This document shows positions 54,556 to 64,000 of a stretch of DNA of 64,000 nt, piece after piece (position 1 is the stretch's first letter; each line of letters begins with the position of its first letter). The notes beneath the pieces are model-generated. The model had not been told where the DNA came from. It ran no database searches and worked only from the letters and a program-made list of their open reading frames with translations. This stretch comes from Hortaea werneckii (lineage: Eukaryota; Ascomycota; Dothideomycetes; Mycosphaerellales; Teratosphaeriaceae), in contig JBAOKB010000154.1 of NCBI GenBank assembly GCA_037044905.1, positions 529,364 to 593,363 on the forward strand, given 5' to 3'. The position numbers and the translations under genes are program-made.

Positions 54556-55905
54556 AGGTGGAGGATGAGAGGTTGGGGTTTTTCTCTTGTCTTTGATGAT
54601 GATGATGCATGCATGCATGTGCGAAGGGTGGGCCTATGGGAATTCGCTGGGGAGGGCAGAAGGAAGGGTTCGTTGCTTTGATATCGAGAGAGATTAGGGA
54701 TAGGGACAGCGGGGGGATAGAGATACTGCTTTTTCCAGAGCTTCCCCTCCTTCCCCACGGCTGGTTGCTGGGGAAACAAAAGAAAGGCGAGCCGAGCAAT
54801 CGAAGGGAAATGCATACATACATACTTTTTGCGCGACATAGGGTAGCGATGGACCCCGAGGGAGGGGAGGCGGACGGGGTTTTCGAAGATGGTACGAATG
54901 CCTGATACGCTTAGCGAGGGCATTGGGGGTTAAATGGCGTTCTTTTCCTTCTCCATGACATGATGTGATGGCTTTCCCTTTCCGTCTTCAGGATTTCTTT
55001 TCTCTTTCTCCTTTTTTCCCTTTTTTTTTTCATTTATTGTCTTTTAGGCTTGCCAATTCCTGCCTTCCCCTGTTCTTCCCCTTCCTCTTCGCTGGAACAC
55101 GTTACAGAATCATGCCGTTGTTCCAGAACAACAAGGCATGTGATAGAGAATGAAGGGCAAACGGATCGGTTATCCCTACTGCCCCTTTAACGTCTGTCTC
55201 CCTCTCCCCTCTTCTCGTCCCCCTCCCCCGAGCATGTCTTGTGGAATGACAGTCTATCAAAAGCAGAACCAACCCGGTATAAGAAGTCACGATGTGTTAG
55301 ATTTTATTATCGCGCCGCCCTTGCCTGTGCACGTAAACGATGCTGCGGTTGCAAACACCCACGCCCGCGTCATGCTTTAGTATTACAAGCATAGTTCCCA
55401 AAGGCAAGGACAGATAAGAAGAAAAGAAAAGCAGTGAAAGTTGATTCGACAATAGAGTAGTAGGAAGAAAACCGTCCGTGCGTCATTATTGGGATATTGT
55501 TTTCTGATTTTCTCGCATTTCAGAGCTTACACACATACACATGGTATCCAGAGAAAAAAAGAAAAAAAAAAAAAACAATGAAGCCACCGTTCCCGCATCC
55601 CTTTCCTCCCAATCAGCGCCGGCAAAAGGTTTTCTTTCTCTCCCCACATGCAGGATTTCGACTTCGAACACAAATCCAGCTGTGCTTTTCCGCCTGCTGC
55701 CATATTCGTGATCATGGACCCATGGATAGCCCCATGATCTTCCTTTGGCGTTTTGGGGGGGAAGGGAAGGGAAGAAAAGGTGTGAAAGGAAACCTCGTGT
55801 GCATAACCCTGCCAAAAATAGAATGAGGTGCGCCTCTCCCCCCCCCCTTGACGCCTTCCTTACCACCATCACTCGCGGCCTTCTCATCCCGCGGCCCGTC
55901 ACTTC
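54556..55905. other. Intergenic between convergent UBX gene and gfa1
   Basis: 1.35 kb. Pyrimidine-rich and A-rich stretches (e.g. A15 near 55562-55576). Short frames on both strands are not supported as genes. Confidence 0.45.
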
Positions 55906-58210
55906 TTACTCAACCGTAACAGACTTAGCCAAGTTCCTCGGGAAATCGACATTCAGCCCCTCGGCGACGGCGAGCCAGTACGCCATGAGCTGCAAGGGAA
56001 TCACGTTCAGCAGACCCTGCAGCACATCGACGGTGTGAGGGACCTCGATCTTGTCCGTCTTCTCGCCGGGGAACTCCTTGTCGTCGCGGTTGCAGATGAC
56101 GATGGGCCGGCCTTTGCGCGCGATCACCTGCTGGTAGGCGTTGAGGGATTTGGAGAAGAGGCCGTCGCGCGTGAGGATCATGACGATGGGGAGGGCTTCG
56201 TCGACGAGTGCCAGCACGCCGTGTTTCAGCTCGCCCGACATCACGGCTTCGCAGTGCAGGTAGGAGATTTCTTTGATTTTGAGCGCGCCTGGACATGGAT
56301 AGTTAGCGGGCTGTCAGGTAGTGTTTGGGGAGTCTTAGTCTGTAAATGGAACTTACCTTCCAACGCTGTAGCGTGCTGGGCGCCTCTTCCGAGCAGAAGA
56401 AGGGACTTCTGGTCCTTGAACTTCAGGCAGAGCTCCTTGATCGTCTGATCCAGCTGCAAGATCTCCTTGAACTGCTCCGAGACCTTGGCCAGGCCCTCCA
56501 TGATATCGATACGTCTCTGGTGCTTGCTCGCGCGGTCCTCGCTAAGGGACAGGGCAAACATGATCATACACACGTATTGGGAGGTGTATGCCTTGGTGGA
56601 GGCCACACCGATCTCGGGACCAGCATTAATGTGTACACCGCAGTGTGTCATCAGCGAGATCGACGAACCTACAACGTTGACGATACCGACGGTCAGGGCG
56701 CCGCGCTCCAAGCAGTAGCGGAGCGCCATCAGCGAGTCGGCGGTCTCGCCTGATTGCGAGACGAACACGCAAGTGTCGTCTCTGAAGACTGGCGCCTGGC
56801 GGTCCAAGAAGTCCGAAGCAAGCTCCACCGAGATGGGGATCTCGGTCAGCTCTTCGAAGGCTCCGCGAACAGCCATGCATGAGTGGTACGAAGTACCGCA
56901 GGCAATGAAGATTAGACGCCTACAGCGACGGATCGTGGAGAGGTACTGCTTAAGGCCTCCCAACGTCACAGTCTTCTCTTCGGGGTTCAGGCGACCACGC
57001 ATAGCGTTGACGACGGACTCCGGCTGCTCAAAGATCTCCTTCTGCATGAAGTGGTCGAAGCGGCCCTTCATGATCTCCTGCAATTCAATCTCGATGGTCT
57101 GGATGGCACGGACGTTGGAAGTGCCGTCGGTCTTGGAGACACGGTGGATGTTCAGCTGGCCTTCGTGGATGTGGGCAATGTCGTCGTCCTCGAGGTAGAG
57201 GACCTTCTTGGTGTGCTCAATGATAGCAGAGGGGTCGGAGGAGAGGAAGAACTCGGCGGGCTGGGGCATGCCGTCGTCCGAAAGGAAGGCGCGAGACTGG
57301 GAGCGGTGGAGGAGGGACTTGTCCGGTGGAGCAAGGAGACCGGCACCGAGAGAAGCACCGTGGCCGCCCTCGTTCTTCTTGAGAGCGACGTTCTGCGAGG
57401 CACGCTCCGCCGGAAGCGCATTGCCCTCCTCGTACTCGACATCCACAAAATCGACCTTCATCTTCTTCTCCGTCCGCACACCGACAACCAGCGGTGAACC
57501 CTTCCTAGCGGCCACCACCTCACCAGGGAAGTGTACACTCTTCAGCAGCAGACCGAAGGCGCCCTGCAGCTCCTTGATGATGGCCTTGGCCAGAGTGGTG
57601 AAGTCGATTGTGGGGTGCTGGTCGAAGATGTACTTGGCCAGCTTCGCAATCGCCTCAGTATCCGTCTCGGTCTCAAACTTCATGCCCTTGCTCTGCAGCA
57701 GCTCCTTGAGCTCCTTGTAGTTGGTGATGATACCATTGTGGACGACAGCGAACTCCCACTTGGGGTCGGAGCGGTGTGGGTGGCAGTTGAGTCTGCTGGG
57801 CATGCCGTGGGTGGCCCATCTGGTGTGCGCGATACCGGCGTGGTTGTCGAAGATCTTGGTTCTGATGATGATAGTCAGCACAGGAATCTCCGATAGAATT
57901 GAGGACATGCGACTCACGTATCTGGCTTCTCCTGCTCAATGAGCTCCTTCAGCTTGGCGACCTTGCCGACCTCCTTGAAGGCAAAGATCTCATTCTTCTT
58001 GTCGCCATCAACGGCTAGACCGGCCGAGTCGTAGCCGCGGTATTCGAGGCGAGCGAGACCGTTGACGAGAGCTGGTCGCGAGAGGAATCACCGGTCAGTC
58101 ATGGTCCTGTACGTCCATACATGCCGCACCCGCAAGCGGGACTCACTGTCAAGGATGGTCTTCCTGTCCTTCTCGACCAGGTAGTTGATATATCCGAAAA
58201 TTCCACACAT
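55906..58210 (-). CDS. gfa1: Glutamine:fructose-6-phosphate amidotransferase Gfa1
   Basis: It makes glucosamine-6-phosphate, the first committed step toward UDP-GlcNAc and chitin. Exons are 58210-58147, 58071-57918, 57861-56357 and 56288-55906; introns 75, 56 and 68 bp with GTGAGT/GTAAGT donors; 701 aa, the usual fungal length. MCGIFGYINYLVEKD supplies the catalytic Cys after Met removal. The class II amidotransferase domain shows RGYDSAGLAVDG, HTRWATHGMPS and HNGIITNY. Two SIS sugar-isomerase domains follow, with FIACGTSYHSCMAVRG, FVSQSGETADSL and LLGRGAQHATALEG, then EISYLHCEAVMSGELKHG. It ends LAKSVTVE. The frame is intact. Confidence 0.97.
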
Positions 58211-59951
58211 GTTGACCGCTCAGATTGGAAGGAGAAGAAAAGGTCGTAAAAGTCGTTGGCTTGTAGCCGAGTGCCAGCTGTCGAGAGAAGGGTGAAGGCA
58301 ACGAGCGGCTTACCCTCCAAGCTAGCGAATGGAAGTTGTTGATTAGGGCGGGGCGGAGATGGGAGGGGCTGTAGCTTGAAACCGCAGTGAAGCAGCGCAG
58401 GAATGGGAAGGGGAGTGTTGTTGTTGGAGTGTGATGACGAAGTTGCAGGTGTAGATCAGGAGGGAAGGGTTGAAGGAAGAAGAATGGGAGAACAAAGGAT
58501 GTCTTGGGCGGATGGCGTGGGACACGTCAATGTATACTACTTTGCGCGCGCAAACGCCCGCCAGAGCCAACGAGTTTGGTGCCCTGGAAACCAAGAGACA
58601 GGAGCGGCGTTTCAGCCTGTCAACCCTGTGTGTGTGGTGGGTGCCTGTCCCCGTCGTCCAATCGGCCCCTGATCGATGCAAGCTTTTTTGCCACTAATGT
58701 TCTTAATAGGTAGATCTAATTGCCGTCTAAGAAAACACTATCCCGACTCTAAATCTATACAAAGAGACATTGTTGCCCCTCTCGCACGTTGCGTAGACAG
58801 TACACAGAGCGGACCCTGGCGAGGGCGGGCTAGCGGCTAGATTCGTGGTAGCGGTCGGTAGCGTGAGGCGTTGCTGCTCCAGAACTGCCTCGTCGGTACC
58901 TGCATGAGATCCAAGCGTTGCCACGAGCGACGTCACATCACTATTGATAGAACCTCGTACTTGACCTCCTAGTATGTACTTGCAAGTCCGTGAAGGTGCC
59001 AGCGCGCGGATAGAGCAACATGCATCGCCTGCGACAATATTCGTATTGGCCGACCGGAAAAGAGCTGTGGGTGCCCAGTAGTAGTACATTTCCTGAGGCG
59101 AAGTAGCGATCGGGATGCCCGGAAGTCGGCTGGGAGAACGAGATGCTGAACTCGGGTGCCGAGAGGCGCATGCAACGTGAATGCGAGACGGCACAAGACG
59201 TGCGTTCCGATCATAGCGGCATATGCGAGTATTTTCGATCAGGTCAACCGCTCTAGAGAGGTAGGACTTCTCAAATGAGACGTGCCGCGGTGCGCCCTCA
59301 GGTCAAGCCACCTAAAAGATGAGAAGCCGTGCTCTTGGCCTGGCCACTATTGCCCATCTGTACATCCTCATATGCAAGCTGTGCATAGAACGGACCAAAA
59401 GAGGCATCCGATGTTCGGATTTGAAGCGCCTGCGTATTCTAGCCTCCCAGACGTGGGACGGGAAGGAAGACCGAACGCGTCGCTCCTAAGACGGCAGGCA
59501 CGCGAGCTTGAGACTGCTGCAAGTGGATGGGCAAAAACGCGGTCGGCCATGAGGGTCTCGCCACCTCGCACAACGGTATATCGGGAGCTCTTTCACGATG
59601 CAGATAGGCAGTTCGCTGTCCGCGCTGCAGTAGGCTGCTAAGGTGTCCTAGCCAAAGCCACCTAGCGGGCACTCATTGAGGCCACTCTTGCCGCAAGTTG
59701 AGATCAGCTGAGGCCAACCTACGTTTCTTGATCGAGAACTCGCTGTGCGTGTGTTTTTTTTTTTTTTTTTTTTTTTTTTTCAAAGCTATTCAATCGGGTA
59801 TCAAATCCAATGAGCAAAGATACACTGCGTTCTCTGTCCCATACCTACACACGAATCCGTTATCCTACAGCCAGCATCTCAAATATGCCTCAAATGCTCC
59901 TCCATCCTAAGCTTCAATAATCTCCCATCTTGCTTAGACGCACTGCATAAG
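58211..59951. other. Intergenic, gfa1 promoter and PIF1-like 3' flank, with T27
   Basis: 1.74 kb. A minus-strand frame at 58727-59194 shows no recognisable domain and is not called. A T27 tract lies at 59754-59780. Confidence 0.45.
59754..59780. repeat. Poly-T tract (27 T)
   Basis: An uninterrupted T27 run about 170 bp beyond the stop codon of the PIF1-like gene (transcribed right to left). Confidence 0.9.
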
Positions 59952-62900
59952 CTACACTCCGCCGCCAAAACACCTCCGCATAAACCCCCTCACCTCCTCA
60001 TTCCCACCCGCCAGCCTCCCACCCTCCCGCAACACCGCCAAATCATCCCGACTCTCGATCCTCAAGCCCTGGAGCCCCCGCGCCCGCGACAGCGCCACAT
60101 ACACCATCTCGCGCTCGAAGCTGCGGTCCAGATTGATCAGGACCTTATCCAGCGTCATGCCCTGGCTCTTATGGATCGTGATGGCCCATGCGGGGAGCAA
60201 GGGGATCTGCGTGCGGGACAGCAGACTATACGGCTCGTCGTCGCCGAGCGCGCTGACCTGACACACGGGGTAGATAGTGCGGACTTTGCCGTTGTGGAAG
60301 CGCACCTGGGGGAGGTACTTGAGCTGACGGCACTCCTCAGCATCACCTTCCGTGCCCTCGACCGCGTCTTGTTTCCGTACCCATTCCTGCGCGCGCAGAT
60401 CGCGGTACTTGCCGCCCTCGCCGCCGGTCTTGGGCCAGTAGTCCGGCGCGTGCTCGTTCCGGCTTTGCAGCCGCCGGGGGTCGTATTTCTTGAAGTTGAT
60501 GAGTTTGCCCTGCGTGCCGTTGGCGAGTCCCTGGTCGAGATCCACGTTGGCGACGAGCATTACTAGCATGCCGACTTTCATGACGAGCTCGGCGAGGTAG
60601 CGGTGGTCCTCGCAGCCGCGGAGCACGCCTGTCTCGTTGTTGCGGTAGCTTTTGGATTTGAGGTGGGGGTGTAGTCGCTCTTGCCAGTCGAAGCGGTCGT
60701 GGCAGTAGAAGGTGCGCTTGGGGTGGGAGATGGCTGCTAAGCCTTTCTCGTTTTCGGCATCGGCTTCACGGTTGGTTGGGAAGAGCTTCACGGCGTCGAC
60801 GGTGTCGCTGTCATGGTCGAGTAGCAAGGCCCGTTGCTTCGCAGACGGTAGGCTGCCGGAGCGCAGGGTCCTCAGAATATCGATGAAGGCGGGGTCGCTC
60901 TGTCGATGGATCTCGGTGAGTTCGATGTTGACAAAATCGCATGCTTCCCATGCTGCGCTGCGGAAAGCCCATTGGTCATCCTTCTGAAAGCCGTGTCGAC
61001 AGTGGCTACAGTACTTCTCTCCGCGCTCGGAAAGCTCTCTACCGCAGGGGTAGCATGTGGCGAATGGCAACACTGGTGGTAGCTGGCAGAAGTCACCCGT
61101 CACGATGACCTGTATGCCGCCAAATGGTAGAGATGGGTCGTGCACCGATCTTTGAGGACCAACATGGTACTTGCCGGGGTTGCTCGGGTCTTTAGAAGGC
61201 GCTCGAGCAGAGCGCGAGACTTGATCGAGCCGCTCGAACTGATGGTTTTCAAGCATACTGATCTCGTCTATCACGAGGATGTCCGTTTCATTGAGCCTCT
61301 TCCAGCGTTTCTCCGAATGAGCTTCACCCATTAATCTTTCGATAGGCTTCTTCTTGCTGTCCGGCAGCCACCCGGCCCAGGTATAGTACGTTTCTCCGCT
61401 CACATTCAGCGCAGCGATTCCGGTCGGTGCCACGATCGCCACTTCGAGACCCTTTGCTCGCAACTCCGCGACTGCAACTCCAAGCGCGGTGGATTTGCCT
61501 GTGCCGGCAGAGCCAGTGTAGAATGTATTGCGCCCGCTAGTTATCACATCCACGAGGTTCTTCTGCTCTTCACATAAGTCTTCTCGCTTCGGCTTCGGAC
61601 GTACTTCCGCCCCGACCTTTTTTATCATGTCCTCATCCACACCTGCAGCCTCTTCTTGGGTCTTCGGCCGATTGCACCTCCGCCATTCATCCCGGGCTTG
61701 CTCAGCGGCTTTCAGATCAGGTTGGCAGCATGAGCCGTTCTGACACGTACAAGTCGCAGGACTATGGTGGTAGTAATCCAGGGCATCATCCAGCCGCTTG
61801 AAACTCAAGAATCGGTTGCCGACATAGCCTTCCACTTGCGCCTGGGCGTCGCTCCATTGGAAGTAGATTCCGGGTTTGTGACCGTGCCGGACCGCGTATA
61901 TCTTCTTAGTTCCCGGGGGTATGTCCGATGGAGAGAGCTCCACAGGTGGCCTGAGATTCATGAAACTTTCGAGCTCAGGTGTATTCTCTCGTTTGTGAAT
62001 CAGATCCGGCGCACGTTGTTGGAGACTACCGATGCCAGCAGGACTTTGGCTACGTTCCGTATGGTGAGTCGGTATGCCGTCGGTTGCTGTATCGCGGAAA
62101 TGATCGATTACAGCAGGTGTGTGACTTTCCGCCGTGTCTTCGAGTTCTTTGCCAAGCGCAGAGTCTCCATTTAGACGTTCGTGCTTGATTGGACTGCTTG
62201 CGCTAGTTCTGGGGACTTTATCGTACCCATTAGTGTCCACAGTATACATATTGGAAAGTTCAGAGGACTGAGAAGGTCGATCATGGTCGGTAATTCTAGG
62301 GTGCTGAGGAGAGATCTTCCTATAAGCTTCTCTCAAGATTTGAGCACTACGAGGCATGCCATGCTGTTCTAGCAAGTGTACAGCTGCTTCGCCATCGTCG
62401 ACTGATGTTTCGAGACTTTTGCCGTGGCCGTCATCTGTTGCACGGGCGGAAGTCACATAAGAGTCAAGAGTACCGAATCGATTCGTCTCGCAGGCATTAG
62501 AATCGGCCCTGTGGCCAATCTTGCGGCACGCGAAGCATCTTCCCTCCTTTCGCAACCGCGCTCGCTCTTCGCGAGTCAATTGAGAGGCGCTTCGAGGCTT
62601 CCAGAAAGCATTGACATAGGGTGTCTTTCGCGGCTTTATGTCTTCGTCGTGGTCATCATCACCGCCGGTCCTCTTACGCTTATCCATTGCGTGAATAAAG
62701 CGACCTTCGTCATTGCGCTTTAGCTGTCGAGGCTCGGTATTACGACAGCGTTTTGTCAAAAGTGATAGAATGCGCCCAAGACTGTATCCTAAAACAGACC
62801 ATGAGGCCGTAAAACAAGAGTAAGCCCTGTGATGAAGGCAGCGCCTTTCGGAGTTGGAAGTCGCAAAATGGGAAGCGCGCGTTTGCTTGACGAGAGTTAA

Positions 62901-62978
62901 CGAAGACGCGAAGGCGGAATTGAACTTCACTACGGGCCGACGTCGGTTTATAGCCAGCCCCACATCTCCAATTAGCAT
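59952..62978 (-). CDS. PIF1-family helicase fused to zinc knuckle and RNase H1-type hybrid-binding domain
   Basis: A single exon of 1008 aa. Residues 1-97 are Arg/Ser/Leu-rich with few acids, like a mitochondrial presequence. A second Met (98, at 62687) starts MDKRKRTGG with a nuclear-signal-like KRKR. A CCHC-like knuckle, C-x2-C-x4-H-x6-C, is at 148-163. Residues 358-403 (KKIYAVRHGHKPGIY...FLSFKRLDDALDYY) match the RNase H1 N-terminal hybrid-binding (Caulimo_VI) domain. A Cys cluster (CTCQNGSCC, 410-418) follows. The helicase has Walker A GSAGTGKST (489-497), DEISML (571-576), GDFCQLPPV (629-635), TEIHRQSD, ANGTQGKL, and HKSQGMTLDKVLINLDRS...VYVALSRARGLQGL. A C-x2-C-x11-C-x2-C ribbon (642-660) is inserted after motif III. 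PIF1 helicases unwind RNA:DNA hybrids and G-quadruplexes; targeting by the hybrid-binding domain is inference. No RNase H catalytic domain is present. The frame is intact. Confidence 0.9.
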   Translation of the reverse strand: MLIGDVGLAINRRRPVVKFNSAFASSLTLVKQTRASHFATSNSERRCLHHRAYSCFTASWSVLGYSLGRILSLLTKRCRNTEPRQLKRNDEGRFIHAMDKRKRTGGDDDHDEDIKPRKTPYVNAFWKPRSASQLTREERARLRKEGRCFACRKIGHRADSNACETNRFGTLDSYVTSARATDDGHGKSLETSVDDGEAAVHLLEQHGMPRSAQILREAYRKISPQHPRITDHDRPSQSSELSNMYTVDTNGYDKVPRTSASSPIKHERLNGDSALGKELEDTAESHTPAVIDHFRDTATDGIPTHHTERSQSPAGIGSLQQRAPDLIHKRENTPELESFMNLRPPVELSPSDIPPGTKKIYAVRHGHKPGIYFQWSDAQAQVEGYVGNRFLSFKRLDDALDYYHHSPATCTCQNGSCCQPDLKAAEQARDEWRRCNRPKTQEEAAGVDEDMIKKVGAEVRPKPKREDLCEEQKNLVDVITSGRNTFYTGSAGTGKSTALGVAVAELRAKGLEVAIVAPTGIAALNVSGETYYTWAGWLPDSKKKPIERLMGEAHSEKRWKRLNETDILVIDEISMLENHQFERLDQVSRSARAPSKDPSNPGKYHVGPQRSVHDPSLPFGGIQVIVTGDFCQLPPVLPFATCYPCGRELSERGEKYCSHCRHGFQKDDQWAFRSAAWEACDFVNIELTEIHRQSDPAFIDILRTLRSGSLPSAKQRALLLDHDSDTVDAVKLFPTNREADAENEKGLAAISHPKRTFYCHDRFDWQERLHPHLKSKSYRNNETGVLRGCEDHRYLAELVMKVGMLVMLVANVDLDQGLANGTQGKLINFKKYDPRRLQSRNEHAPDYWPKTGGEGGKYRDLRAQEWVRKQDAVEGTEGDAEECRQLKYLPQVRFHNGKVRTIYPVCQVSALGDDEPYSLLSRTQIPLLPAWAITIHKSQGMTLDKVLINLDRSFEREMVYVALSRARGLQGLRIESRDDLAVLREGGRLAGGNEEVRGFMRRCFGGGV

Positions 62979-63235
62979 TGATCAGATACGGTGTCGAGAG
63001 CCTTGCCGTGGCAATTGAAAGAGAAAGACAATGCGTAATGCATAATCAGTACCAATGCTTTAAGAACTATCAAATACTCGCTTAAAAAAAAAAACAATGT
63101 TTACATATAGGGTATCCTTCCGTCACACTCCATTTCCAAACGCCGTCCTAAAACAATCAATAATCTTAAGGTATGTATCGCATGAACAAATGTTCGTCCC
63201 GCAGGCGAGTCATCTTCAGCTTCGTTCCAAAGACA
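62979..63235. other. Short intergenic between the two hybrid-binding-domain genes
   Basis: About 257 bp with an A10 run near 63084-63094. It separates two same-strand genes and probably holds the PIF1-like promoter. Confidence 0.4.
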
Positions 63236-64000
63236 TTACTTCAAAGGTTCCTGCACAGTAACCTCTTGCGCTGCATACTCCTCCTCTACCAACTTGCATT
63301 TGGGATTGCACTTAAAACCCGGACATACTCCCTCAGCATCGGGAGAATGATTCATGAACTCGATCGCTTTCCTCTGACCGGTCGCCGAGTTCTTAAAGCT
63401 ACGGTACAGATTCGAGGAGAACTCTAGCGTTTGCTGATTGGCTTCCTCGTAGGACCAGTAGAAGCCGGGTTTGTGACCGCGCCGCACCGCATAGATCTTC
63501 TTAGCATGCGGGATAGAGGTACCGTCCAGATTCCAGCGGAGATTCGGCGATTGCGAGGAGCGGGGAGGAGTCGGAAGATGTGCAGTGCTACACAGTTCTG
63601 TGCTGGGAGCTGAATGGCTTGGCTTGTCATCGCATGCCTTGCGCGCTACGGGTTCGTGGTCAATCATATGTGCAGAGGGTAGAGTTTCATGAGTATTGCC
63701 GAGTTTAGGCGGCTGGCCGAGAGCAACATCATGTGTGGTGCCTTGCGTACACTCCATCCCGCTCGATTCCGGCGGCGCTCGCTTTTCTGTAGATTCTGCC
63801 GCATCATTGTTCGGCTTTGGTGTACTTTCGTGAGGCAGCGACATTCGTGTCGTCTGGGTGGATATGGAAACTGCATCATCAAAAGTCTCCTGGGAGTCCT
63901 TTATCGTGCGGTCTTGCTCATCGTGAGCAGCCGCCAAAGAGCGGTCGGGATACTGGAATGCTGAGTGTAGGAATTCATGGCCTCCTAAACGTAGAGGTCC
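63236..64000 (-). CDS. Second RNase H1-type hybrid-binding-domain protein (partial, N-terminus beyond window)
   Basis: The frame is open from the right edge (64000) to the stop at 63236, giving at least 254 residues. No ATG lies in frame near the edge (the first possible start codon inside, at 63937, is a TTG), so the 5' end is outside the window. Most of the visible part is polar and disordered. Near the C-terminus is KKIYAVRRGHKPGFYWSYEE...NLYRSFKNSATGQRKAIEFM, an RNase H1 N-terminal hybrid-binding (Caulimo_VI) domain. A Cys cluster CPGFKCNPKC directly follows, at the same place as in the neighbouring PIF1-like protein. No RNase H catalytic domain or helicase follows; the protein ends shortly after. 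It lies head-to-tail with the helicase gene and looks like a paralogous module. Function unknown. Confidence 0.7.
   Translation of the reverse strand, partial: GPLRLGGHEFLHSAFQYPDRSLAAAHDEQDRTIKDSQETFDDAVSISTQTTRMSLPHESTPKPNNDAAESTEKRAPPESSGMECTQGTTHDVALGQPPKLGNTHETLPSAHMIDHEPVARKACDDKPSHSAPSTELCSTAHLPTPPRSSQSPNLRWNLDGTSIPHAKKIYAVRRGHKPGFYWSYEEANQQTLEFSSNLYRSFKNSATGQRKAIEFMNHSPDAEGVCPGFKCNPKCKLVEEEYAAQEVTVQEPLK

Noticed and set aside
53227..54618. 463-codon minus-strand open frame opposite the UBX gene
   Set aside because: Its sequence is the antisense shadow of a GC-rich, codon-biased gene with clear UBA/UAS/UBX domains. It has no domain of its own.
58727..59194. 155-codon minus-strand frame upstream of gfa1
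   Set aside because: No recognisable domain, and overlapping frames are equally open. Not enough to call a gene.
1..64000. tRNA, rRNA, CRISPR, transposon and secondary-metabolite cluster signatures
   Set aside because: Looked for B-box-like GGTTCGAnTCC, inverted terminal repeats, reverse transcriptase/transposase motifs, direct-repeat arrays and PKS/NRPS motifs by eye. None was convincing. A tRNAscan or RepeatMasker run could still find something missed.

Overview
The window is nuclear DNA of a filamentous ascomycete (Pezizomycotina). The signs are about 26 densely packed single-copy eukaryotic genes on both strands, short introns of about 46-114 bp with GTRAGT-type donors and CTAAC/CTGAC-like branch points, and fungus-specific families: the cell-fusion protein HAM-8, Mug190, an ACWRC-type zinc-cluster regulator, a C-3 sterol dehydrogenase-like SDR, a CSC1/OSCA channel and fungal F-box and kinase-like proteins. 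The gene set would fit a Dothideomycete or black-yeast-like fungus, but I cannot fix the genus.

Layout, left half (1-29.3 kb): the 3' end of an unknown Ser/Arg/Tyr-rich protein (+); the replication licensing ATPase Cdc6 (+); the tetraspan HAM-8-like protein (-); a zinc-ribbon hypothetical protein (-); a GPI-anchored Cys-repeat wall protein (-); enolase (-), divergent from the proteasome ATPase Rpt4 (+); a NAT9-like acetyltransferase (-); an SDR (+); a quinone-oxidoreductase-type dehydrogenase (-); a small protein of a family I recall as shared with bacteria (-); Mug190 (-); and a Zn2Cys6-like regulator (+). Right half (30-64 kb): a C2-domain protein (+), CSC1-like channel (-), F-box protein (-), SERCA Ca2+ pump (-), condensin Brn1 (+), kinase-like protein (-), Pxr1/PinX1 (+), proteasome alpha7 Pre10 (-), a PPxY hypothetical protein (+), a UBA-UAS-UBX protein (+), Gfa1 (-), and two same-strand genes that both carry an RNase H1-type hybrid-binding domain. 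One of these two is a PIF1 helicase and the other runs off the window.

Two things stand out. First, the PIF1-family helicase has an unusual layout: a variant zinc knuckle, an RNase H1-like RNA:DNA hybrid-binding domain, a Cys cluster and a zinc ribbon inserted in the helicase core. It lies next to a second gene with the same hybrid-binding domain and Cys cluster. Second, apparent reading-frame lesions, nearly all single-base, are concentrated in the left 28 kb: cdc6, HAM-8, the GPI protein, NAT9, SDR, the dehydrogenase, Mug190 and the zinc-cluster gene. I found none in about 21 kb of coding sequence to the right. This is either a locally poor consensus or real decay of one copy. Long homopolymers (G33, C20, G49, T27) occur in right-half intergenic DNA.

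Functionally the window is mostly housekeeping (glycolysis, proteasome, Ca2+ pump, condensin, hexosamine synthesis, DNA replication), with some development and cell-fusion genes. It is not a secondary-metabolite cluster, and no RNA genes, transposons or CRISPR arrays were recognised. Exon boundaries were derived by hand from splice consensus and protein-family continuity.
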